This document shows positions 1 to 4,770 of a DNA stretch of 5,464 bases, in pieces. The position numbers and the translations under genes were made by a program. The notes beneath the pieces are model-generated. The model made no database searches and was not told the origin of the DNA. It saw only the letters and a list, made by a program, of their open reading frames with translations. How positions within the stretch are numbered: the stretch's first letter is position 1; each line of letters begins with the position of its first letter. The stretch is from Sandaracinobacteroides sp964394815 (lineage in GTDB: Bacteria > Pseudomonadota > Alphaproteobacteria > Sphingomonadales > Sphingomonadaceae), in NCBI GenBank assembly GCA_964394815.1, contig CAYMZC010000157.1, positions 1 through 5,464 of the forward strand, given 5' to 3'.

Positions 1-568
1 CGGCCGCGCCCCGCTCCTTCGCGGCGGAGCCGAGCGTACCGCTGGCCTCGATATGGAAGGGCTCGTCCGGGATGTGGCGCGCAATGCGCCGGTCGGTCAC
101 GTTCACAACCCCGCCGATGGCGGACGAACCGAACAGCAGGCTGGCCGGCCCCCGCACCACTTCCACCCGGTCGGCAGTGAGCGGGTTGATGGCAACCGCA
201 TGATCGACCGAGGTGTTCGAAACATCGAAGCTGCCGATGCCATCGGTCAGCACGCGCACCCGCTCGGCATCGAGGCCGCGCAGCACGGGCCGCGAACTGC
301 CCGGCCCGAACCAGGTGGCGGAAACGCCCGGCATCCGGGCGAGCGTCTCGCCGATGGTCGGCCGCGTCTCGCGGGCGAGCTGTTCCCCGTCGAGCACGCT
401 GGCAGCCGTCGTCAGCGACAGGCGGTCCCGCTCGAAGGGGGCTGTCACGATGATGTCCCGCCCGATTTCGCGGTGCGGATCCTGCGGGGCCTCCCCGGCC
501 ATCAGGGCCGTGTGCGAAAGGCCGCAGGAAAGCAGGATCAGGGAGAAACGCAGCGAGGCAGCAGACAT
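1..568 (-). CDS. TonB-dependent outer-membrane receptor, ZnuD-like (N-terminal part; 3' end outside window)
   Basis: Reading leftward from ATG at 568 gives 189 residues, open to the window edge. Residues 1 to about 24 look like a signal peptide (hydrophobic LRFSLILLSCGLS, possible cleavage after ALMA). A TonB-box-like segment DIIVTA lies at about 38-43. A plug domain follows, with the typical MPGVSATWFGPGSSRPVLRG (79-98) and VEVVRGPASLLFGSSAIGGVVNV motifs (about 135-157). The DHAVAINPL stretch (122-130) and the IGGVVNVTDRRI stretch resemble, from memory, ZnuD-type zinc receptors more than iron-siderophore receptors. The family imports its ligand across the outer membrane using TonB/ExbBD energy. 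A GGAG ribosome-binding site (575-578) sits 6 nt before the ATG. The barrel, about 500 residues or more in full-length members, is not visible. The TonB-receptor call is firm; the zinc assignment is an inference, supported by the Zur-like palindrome upstream. Confidence 0.9.
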   Translation of the reverse strand, partial: MSAASLRFSLILLSCGLSHTALMAGEAPQDPHREIGRDIIVTAPFERDRLSLTTAASVLDGEQLARETRPTIGETLARMPGVSATWFGPGSSRPVLRGLDAERVRVLTDGIGSFDVSNTSVDHAVAINPLTADRVEVVRGPASLLFGSSAIGGVVNVTDRRIARHIPDEPFHIEASGTLGSAAKERGAA

Positions 569-602
569 GCAGGGCTCCGGCAGATGAATCCGGACTGCGC
601 TC

Positions 603-625
603 TAAATGATATAATATATCAAGAC
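603..625. promoter_or_regulatory. Putative Zur (zinc uptake regulator) operator and core promoter of the receptor gene
   Basis: Positions 607-621 read TGATATAATATATCA, a perfect inverted repeat with 7-bp arms around a single central A at 614. It is by far the most AT-rich spot nearby and is centred 46 bp upstream of the receptor ATG. As I recall it, the gammaproteobacterial Zur consensus is GAAATG-TTATANTATAA-CATTTC. The window matches 17 of its 22 defined positions, including the AAATG left flank, while the right flank after 621 fits poorly. The site overlaps possible -10 hexamers on the minus strand (TATTAT, TATCAT), but no convincing -35 is seen. A Zur repressor here would shut the receptor off when zinc is plentiful. 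The palindrome is observed; the regulator is inferred, and other Fur-family proteins could bind similar sites. Confidence 0.6.
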
Positions 626-633
626 AAGAGGAT

Positions 634-657
634 GCCTGCCCGGTCTTGCGTGCAGGC
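634..657 (-). terminator. Possible weak terminator hairpin after ccrM
   Basis: GCCTGC (634-639) and GCAGGC (652-657) form a perfect 6-bp stem with a 12-nt loop. It begins 6 nt after the ccrM stop codon. On the transcribed strand the stem is followed by ATCCTCTTGTCTT, which is only moderately U-rich, so termination is plausible but unproven. The large loop makes it weak. Confidence 0.3.
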
Positions 658-662
658 CCGCC

Positions 663-1754
663 TCAGCTGCCGGTGCGGGCGCGATAGGCCTCGCGCATCT
701 GGTCCAGCGGCACAAGGCCATCCCGCTTTTCCACATGCCAGAAGGTCCAGCCATTGCAGCTTGGCAGCCCCTGCACCGCCGCGCCCAGCTGGTGGATCGA
801 GCCGGAGCGCCCGCCTTCCAGCGCCAGCGAGCCATCGGGCCGCACGCGCGCCTTGTGCCGGCGCTGACGGTCGACAAGCATGGCGCCCGGCCGCAGCAGG
901 CCCGTTTCCACAAGCGCGCCGAAGGGAACCCGCGGCTTCTCGCGCGCCTGGCCGGTGATCACCCGGTCTTCGGGCGGCAGCGGCACGACGCTTGCAATGC
1001 GCGCCTCGGCCACTGCGGCATAGCCCGGTTCGCGCTCGATCCCGATGAACTGGCGGCCGAGCCGGCGGGCAACGGCCCCCGTCGTGCCGGAGCCGAAGAA
1101 GGGGTCGAGCACAAGGTCGTCTTCGCGGCTGGTGGCAAGCAGGATGCGATGGAGTAGCGCCTCGGGCTTCTGGGTGGGGTGCGCCTTCACGCCATCCACC
1201 TTCACCCGCTCCGTGCCGGAACAGATGGGCATCACCCAGTCGGACCGCATCTGCAGATCCTCGTTGAGCACCTTCATCGCCTTGTAGTTGAAGGTGGGCC
1301 GGGCCTGCGGCGACCTGGCCGCCCAGATCAGTGTTTCATGGGCGTTGGTGAAGCGCGTGCCCTTGAAATTGGGCATGGGGTTCGACTTGCGCCACACGAT
1401 GTCGTTCATGATCCAGAAGCCCAGATCCTGCAGGATCGAGCCGACCCGGAAGATGTTGTGATAGGTGCCGATCACCCACAGGCCGGCATCGGGCTTCATC
1501 ACCCGCCGCGCCTCGGCCAGCCAGGCGCGGGTGAAGGCGTCATATTGCGCGAAACTGTCGAACCGGTCCCAGGCATCGGTCACGGCATCGACCTGGCTTC
1601 CATCGGGGCGGCGCAGGTCACCGCCCAGTTGCAGATTATAGGGCGGATCGGCGAAGACGAGATCGACGCTTTCGTCCGGCATGCGTGCCATTTCGGCGAT
1701 GCTGTCGCCAATGATGATCTGGTCGGTCTTCACCCTGAACCCCTTGTCGAACAT
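663..1754 (-). CDS. ccrM: Cell-cycle-regulated adenine-N6 DNA methyltransferase CcrM (GANTC)
   Basis: This 363-residue protein matches the Caulobacter CcrM architecture (about 358 aa) almost end to end. It transfers a methyl group from S-adenosylmethionine to the adenine of GANTC. After replication makes sites hemimethylated, it restores full methylation late in the cell cycle. The order is that of a beta-class enzyme: catalytic DPPY at 36-39 in FADPPYNLQLGGDL, then HPTQKP at 192-197, then the SAM-binding LDPFFGSGTT at 216-225. The central stretch NDIVWRKSNPMPNFKGTRF (117-135) is a CcrM hallmark. The C-terminal domain (about 270-363) carries SGSIHQLGAAVQ and CNGWTFWH (333-340), which in CcrM contribute to DNA recognition. 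An AGGA ribosome-binding site lies 4 nt before the ATG. There is no restriction endonuclease partner beside it, as expected for a solitary methyltransferase. The coding sequence itself contains no GANTC site that I could find. It lies downstream of rnhB on the same strand, separated by a 164-bp regulatory gap. Confidence 0.97.
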   Translation of the reverse strand: MFDKGFRVKTDQIIIGDSIAEMARMPDESVDLVFADPPYNLQLGGDLRRPDGSQVDAVTDAWDRFDSFAQYDAFTRAWLAEARRVMKPDAGLWVIGTYHNIFRVGSILQDLGFWIMNDIVWRKSNPMPNFKGTRFTNAHETLIWAARSPQARPTFNYKAMKVLNEDLQMRSDWVMPICSGTERVKVDGVKAHPTQKPEALLHRILLATSREDDLVLDPFFGSGTTGAVARRLGRQFIGIEREPGYAAVAEARIASVVPLPPEDRVITGQAREKPRVPFGALVETGLLRPGAMLVDRQRRHKARVRPDGSLALEGGRSGSIHQLGAAVQGLPSCNGWTFWHVEKRDGLVPLDQMREAYRARTGS

Positions 1755-1803
1755 GTCGTCCTGTATTGGGGCCAGACTGGAGGCTGGGAGATTCCATCGT
1801 CAA

Positions 1804-1819
1804 GTCATGGATTTATGAC
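1804..1819. repeat. Short inverted repeat in the ccrM leader
   Basis: GTCAT (1804-1808) and ATGAC (1815-1819) form a perfect 5-bp inverted repeat around GGATTT. It lies 50-65 bp upstream of the ccrM ATG, between two GANTC sites. It could be a regulator half-site pair or a small leader hairpin, but arms this short can arise by chance. Confidence 0.3.
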
Positions 1820-1827
1820 GCAAGATT

Positions 1828-1840
1828 GAGTCCGGGACTC
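1828..1840. promoter_or_regulatory. 13-bp palindrome made of two facing GANTC sites
   Basis: GAGTCC-G-GGACTC is a perfect inverted repeat with 6-bp arms and one central base. Each outer end is a CcrM target site, so the element carries four methylatable adenines in 13 bp. It sits 74-86 bp upstream of the ccrM ATG. This symmetric arrangement suits a dimeric DNA-binding protein or methylation-sensitive promoter control. The structure is observed; the function is inferred. Confidence 0.5.
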
Positions 1841-1841
1841 G

Positions 1842-1850
1842 GGTTAACCA
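1842..1850. promoter_or_regulatory. TTAACC motif (possible CtrA half-site)
   Basis: GGTTAACC (1842-1849) is a perfect 8-bp palindrome, and TTAACCAC (1844-1851) matches 7 of 8 bases of the TTAACCAT form reported for CtrA half-sites in alphaproteobacteria. CtrA activates ccrM in Caulobacter, which makes the location suggestive. No second TTAA at the usual 7-bp spacing is present, so this remains a weak call. Confidence 0.3.
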
Positions 1851-1918
1851 CAAACCACAAGGTCTTGAGTCCGCCACGGCGGCCAACCCACCACCACTTG
1901 CGCTGTTGCCGAAAAGAC

Positions 1919-2512
1919 TCAGCCGAGGAGTTTCGCAACCGGCGCGAAGGAACGGCGATGATGCGGGGAGACGCCGGCCCGCGCGAGCCCGGCCTGATGC
2001 TCGGCCGTGCCATAGCCCTTGTTCCGCGCCCAGCCATAGGCGGGATAGGCGCAATCCAGCTCCGTCATCAGCCGGTCGCGGGCCACTTTGGCGGCAATGG
2101 CGGCTGCCGAAATGGAGGCAACGCTGCTGTCGCCCCTGACAATGGCGCGCGCCGGAAAATCAATCCCCGGCAAGGCGTTGCCATCCACCAGCACCATTAT
2201 GGGCGGGCCGGCCTGCAGGGCCAGTGCCTCGACCGCGCGGCGCATTGCCAGAAACGTCGCGGCGCGGATGTTGAGCCGGTCGATTTCCTCCACCGAGGCC
2301 TCGGCGATCGCGACACGATCGAGCCCGGCGGCGATTCGTTCGCGCCGCGCAGCACTCAGCGCCTTCGAATCGGCGAGGCCTTCGGGAATGCGCTCCGGGT
2401 CGAGGCAGCAGGCAGCCGCGACCACCGGCCCGGCCCATGGCCCGCGCCCCACTTCATCCACCCCGAAGACAAGGCCCCCGAACCCGGCCTCGATGCCCCA
2501 CTTCAGCCCCAT
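1919..2512 (-). CDS. rnhB: Ribonuclease HII
   Basis: This 197-residue protein matches the usual length of bacterial RNase HII (198 aa in E. coli). The enzyme nicks DNA 5' of a misincorporated ribonucleotide, starting ribonucleotide excision repair, and also degrades RNA in RNA-DNA hybrids. The family DEDD metal-binding residues are visible: D19 and E20 in GVDEVGRGPWAGPVV, D110 in LVDGN, and D128 in VRGDSSVASISAAAIAAKVARD. The DSK motif (48-50) and the C-terminal GYGTAEH and HRRSFAPV segments also fit. The ATG at 2512 shares its A with the thiD stop codon (TGATG), a standard coupling arrangement, and this fixes the start. It is the last gene of the glmM-thiD-rnhB block. The GANTC-rich ccrM leader follows. 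There is no clear terminator after it; CCGCC/GGCGG at 1871-1882 has only a 2-nt loop. Confidence 0.96.
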   Translation of the reverse strand: MGLKWGIEAGFGGLVFGVDEVGRGPWAGPVVAAACCLDPERIPEGLADSKALSAARRERIAAGLDRVAIAEASVEEIDRLNIRAATFLAMRRAVEALALQAGPPIMVLVDGNALPGIDFPARAIVRGDSSVASISAAAIAAKVARDRLMTELDCAYPAYGWARNKGYGTAEHQAGLARAGVSPHHRRSFAPVAKLLG

Positions 2513-3300
2513 CAGAGCAGCGCGAAATTATGCCCCAGCGGGCCATGCCCGGCGCCAAGCCCGGGGGCCGCGCGCAGGGCTGCCTGCACATAGGCGCGCG
2601 CCTTTGCCACCGCCTCGGCCAGCGGCAGGCCGGCGGCAAGCCCGGTGGCGACAGCGCTCGCCAGCGTGCAGCCGGTGCCATGCGTGTGGCGCGTTTCGAG
2701 GCGCGGGCTCTCGAAGCGCTGCTGGGCATTGTGCGTTACCAGCCAGTCGACAACCGTGTCGCCCTCGAGATGGCCGCCCTTCGCCAGAACGGCCGCCGGG
2801 CCGAGGCCCAGAAGCTCCTGCGCGGCGAGCAGCAGGTCAGCCTCGTCCGCGATCTCGCTGCCCACCAGCGCCTCCAGTTCCGGCACATTGGGCGTGACAA
2901 GCCGTGCCTTCGGCAACAGCAGGCGCACCAGTGCCTCGACCGCATCGGGCGCCAGTAGGGCCGCCCCGCCCTTGGCCACCATTACCGGATCGACGAGGAT
3001 CGGAACCGTCACGCCATCAAGTGCCTGCGCCACGGCAACAATGGTTTCGGCATCGCCCAGCATGCCGATCTTGATGCAATCGGCCCCGATGTCATCCAGC
3101 ACGGCCCTGATCTGGGCGCCCACGATCCCGGGCGGAACCGGATGGATGGCGCTGACGCCCAGCGTGTTCTGCACGGTCACGGCAGTCACGGCGGTCATTG
3201 CATAGCCGCCCAGCATCGTCACCGTCTTGATATCGGCCTGGATTCCGGCGCCGCCGCCGGAATCCGAACCGGCAATGATGAGGACGCGCGGAATCGTCAT
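2512..3300 (-). CDS. thiD: Hydroxymethylpyrimidine/phosphomethylpyrimidine kinase
   Basis: This 262-residue ribokinase-fold protein is close to the family's usual length of about 266. ThiD phosphorylates hydroxymethylpyrimidine, then its monophosphate, to give the pyrimidine diphosphate used in thiamine synthesis. Visible motifs are the substrate-binding IAGSDSGGGAGIQADIK (9-25), the KIGMLGD loop (77-83), VDPVMVAKGG (103-112), TPNVPELEAL (136-145), AKGGHL (173-178) and the anion-hole/catalytic HGTGCTLASA (207-216). The ATG at 3300 overlaps the glmM stop by 4 bp (ATGA). The frame stays open far upstream inside glmM, but the family's N-terminus starts exactly here. No TPP riboswitch is possible directly upstream because there is no leader. 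The gene is therefore probably expressed with glmM rather than by thiamine level. No other thiamine genes are in the window. Confidence 0.96.
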   Translation of the reverse strand: MTIPRVLIIAGSDSGGGAGIQADIKTVTMLGGYAMTAVTAVTVQNTLGVSAIHPVPPGIVGAQIRAVLDDIGADCIKIGMLGDAETIVAVAQALDGVTVPILVDPVMVAKGGAALLAPDAVEALVRLLLPKARLVTPNVPELEALVGSEIADEADLLLAAQELLGLGPAAVLAKGGHLEGDTVVDWLVTHNAQQRFESPRLETRHTHGTGCTLASAVATGLAAGLPLAEAVAKARAYVQAALRAAPGLGAGHGPLGHNFALL

Positions 3301-4628
3301 GCCGCATCCACGGCGGCACAGACGGCGGCAACGGCCATTTGCACGAGCGCCTCGTCCTCGGCCTCGGCCATCACGCGGATGAGCGGCTCGGTGCCGGACT
3401 TGCGCACCAGCAGCCGGCCGCGCCCGGCCAGCATGGCCTCGGCATCCGCCATGGCCGCCTTCACGCCGGCGGCGTCCAGCACGGCCGGATCCTTGCACAC
3501 ATTCTGCAGAAGCTGCGGCCAGGGCGTGAAGCGGGACAGCACCGCGCTCGCCGGGCGCCCATCCTCCACCAGAACCGAAAGGATCTGGAGCGCGGCCAGC
3601 AGCCCGTCGCCGGTCGTTGCATGGTCGGCCAGGATGATGTGGCCGGACTGTTCGCCGCCCAGGTTGCAGCCATGGCGGCGCATTGCCTCCAGCACGTGCC
3701 GGTCGCCGACGGGGGTGCGCAAAAGCTTCAGCCCCATGGCCTCGACATGGCGTTCCAGCCCCATGTTGGACATGACGGTCGCCACCAGCGCCCCGCCCCT
3801 GAGGCGGCCGCTTGCCAGTTGCGCGGTCGTGATGAGCGCCATGAGCTGGTCGCCATCGATCACCCGGCCAGTCTCGTCGACGACGATCAGCCTGTCGGCG
3901 TCGCCGTCGAGCGCCAGGCCGATATGGGCGCCCGTCTCGCGGACGCGCCGGGCCATGGCCTCCGGATGGGTCGAGCCGACACCGTCGTTGATGTTGGTGC
4001 CATCGGGTTCCACGCCGATGGGGATGATGTCGGCGCCCAGTTCCCACAGCGCTTCGGGCGCGACACGATAGGCAGCGCCATTGGCGCAATCGAGCACGAT
4101 CTTCAGCCCGTCGAGGCGCTTGTCATCCGGAAAGCTCGACTTGACGGCATGGATGTAGCGGCCGCGCGCATCGTCGATCCGGCGGGCGCGGCCGATGGCG
4201 GCGCCGGCGGCCAGCGGCACGCCCTTTTCCAGGAGCGCCTCGATCGCTTCCTCCTGCGCGTCCGTCAGCTTGAAGCCATCCGGCCCGAACAGCTTGATGC
4301 CATTGTCGAGATAGGGGTTGTGGCTGGCCGACAGCATGACACCGATGTCGGCACGCATTTCGCGGGTGAGCATGGCAACCGCAGGGGTCGGCATCGGCCC
4401 CACCTGCACCACATCCATGCCGACAGACGTGAAACCGGCTGTCAGCGCCTGTTCCAGCATGTAGCCCGACAGGCGCGTGTCCTTGCCGATCAGCACGCGG
4501 TGCTTGTGTGTCCCGCGCAGGAACAGCGTGCCCGCCGCCTGCCCCACCTTCATCGCCAGTTCCGGGGTCATCTTCGGCCCGTTGGCCATGCCCCTGATCC
4601 CGTCCGTTCCGAAATAGCGCTTTGCCAC
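3297..4628 (-). CDS. glmM: Phosphoglucosamine mutase
   Basis: This 443-residue protein is nearly the same length as E. coli GlmM (445). It interconverts glucosamine-6-phosphate and glucosamine-1-phosphate in the cytoplasm, on the route to UDP-GlcNAc for peptidoglycan and lipopolysaccharide. All alpha-D-phosphohexomutase signatures are present: N-terminal RYFGTDGIRG (4-13), the phosphoserine loop LSASHNP with catalytic Ser102 (same number as in E. coli), the magnesium-binding DGDADR (241-246), the sugar-binding GGEQSGH (324-330) and the phosphate-binding RKSGTEP (409-415). Translation starts at GTG; GAGGGG (4633-4638) supplies a good ribosome-binding site, and the family's N-terminus begins here. 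It is the first gene of the glmM-thiD-rnhB block, overlapping thiD by 4 bp. In many bacteria glmM follows folP or ftsH, but here a divergent membrane protein gene lies upstream. Confidence 0.97.
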   Translation of the reverse strand: MAKRYFGTDGIRGMANGPKMTPELAMKVGQAAGTLFLRGTHKHRVLIGKDTRLSGYMLEQALTAGFTSVGMDVVQVGPMPTPAVAMLTREMRADIGVMLSASHNPYLDNGIKLFGPDGFKLTDAQEEAIEALLEKGVPLAAGAAIGRARRIDDARGRYIHAVKSSFPDDKRLDGLKIVLDCANGAAYRVAPEALWELGADIIPIGVEPDGTNINDGVGSTHPEAMARRVRETGAHIGLALDGDADRLIVVDETGRVIDGDQLMALITTAQLASGRLRGGALVATVMSNMGLERHVEAMGLKLLRTPVGDRHVLEAMRRHGCNLGGEQSGHIILADHATTGDGLLAALQILSVLVEDGRPASAVLSRFTPWPQLLQNVCKDPAVLDAAGVKAAMADAEAMLAGRGRLLVRKSGTEPLIRVMAEAEDEALVQMAVAAVCAAVDAA

Positions 4629-4632
4629 CGTA

Positions 4633-4638
4633 CCCCTC
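4633..4638 (-). promoter_or_regulatory. Ribosome-binding site supporting the glmM GTG start
   Basis: On the minus strand GAGGGG ends 4 nt before GTG at 4628 (6 nt if GAGG is taken as the core). There is no ATG near the family-consistent N-terminus, so this site decides the start. Confidence 0.6.
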
Positions 4639-4678
4639 TTGTCTCTATGCGGTCGCTTCGGTCATGGCCTGATCCTTG

Positions 4679-4694
4679 GCGCGGCTTCCCGCGC
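4679..4694. other. Short GC-rich hairpin with a four-base loop
   Basis: GCGCGG (4679-4684) and CCGCGC (4689-4694) form a perfect 6-bp stem around CTTC (GAAG in the leftward transcript). It lies 51-66 bp upstream of the glmM start. If the glmM transcript begins further right, this would be a stable element in its 5' untranslated region. Confidence 0.45.
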
Positions 4695-4705
4695 GAAGCA
4701 AGCTG

Positions 4706-4748
4706 GCGCGGCTGGCCCAGCGAGGCAAGCTGGCGCGGCCAGCCGCGC
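4706..4748. other. Long GC-rich inverted repeat between divergent genes
   Basis: GCGCGGCTGGCC (4706-4717) and GGCCAGCCGCGC (4737-4748) pair perfectly over 12 bp. Inside the 19-nt loop, CAGC (4718-4721) and GCTG (4729-4732) can extend the stem past a 4-nt bulge. No T-run follows on either strand, and both flanking genes read away from it, so it does not look like an ordinary terminator. It may be a REP-like element or a leader structure of either gene. Confidence 0.55.
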
Positions 4749-4770
4749 GCCGGAAGGAGTGAACGCTGAG

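Larger units (their letters stand above)
1790..1920. promoter_or_regulatory. ccrM upstream region with five clustered GANTC methylation sites
   Basis: The gap between rnhB and ccrM holds GATTC at 1790-1794, GAGTC at 1828-1832, GACTC at 1836-1840, GAGTC at 1867-1871 and GACTC at 1916-1920; the last overlaps the rnhB stop. By eye I found only seven more GANTC sites in the remaining 5.3 kb (586, 2333, 2367, 3241, 3260, 3291, 4780). In Caulobacter the ccrM promoter region carries GANTC sites whose full methylation lowers transcription, so this cluster is the likely seat of methylation-dependent autoregulation. No sigma-70-type -35/-10 pair stands out, so the transcription start is not assigned. 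Confidence 0.65.
4678..4758. repeat. Degenerate 27-bp tandem repeat, about three units
   Basis: Units start at 4678, 4705 and 4732, each opening with GGCGCGGC. Units 1 and 2 agree at 22 of 27 positions, and within them 19 of 20 bases match between 4693-4712 and 4720-4739 (core GCAAGCTGGCGCGGC). Unit 3 has drifted (about 18 of 27). The array fills most of the glmM/TSUP gap and ends at the TSUP ribosome-binding site. Read as protein on the plus strand it gives 9-residue repeats ending in EASWRG, but I see no sign that it is translated. Confidence 0.6.

Noticed and set aside
53..958. 301-residue plus-strand frame over the receptor and the end of ccrM
   Set aside because: It is antisense to two supported genes and crosses the Zur-like palindrome. 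The composition is low-complexity Arg/Pro/Ala/Gly with no domain.
663..1754. ccrM as part of a restriction-modification system
   Set aside because: No endonuclease or specificity gene is adjacent, and the protein matches the solitary cell-cycle enzyme over its full length.
1871..1882. CCGCC/GGCGG hairpin as an rnhB terminator
   Set aside because: The loop is only 2 nt, the stem is short, and no T-run follows on the transcribed strand.
1179..2593. Plus-strand frames antisense to ccrM and rnhB, crossing the ccrM leader
   Set aside because: No domain resemblance and no ribosome-binding support. They are shadows of well-identified minus-strand genes.
3301..4089. Upstream extension of the thiD reading frame through glmM
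   Set aside because: The extension is arginine-rich shadow translation of glmM. The ribokinase family N-terminus starts at ATG 3300, which has a standard 4-bp overlap with the glmM stop.
3339..4769. 476-residue plus-strand frame opposite glmM
   Set aside because: It lies antisense to a clear glmM with all catalytic motifs. Its translation is His/Arg/Ala-rich with no recognisable domain, as expected for the reverse frame of a GC-rich gene.
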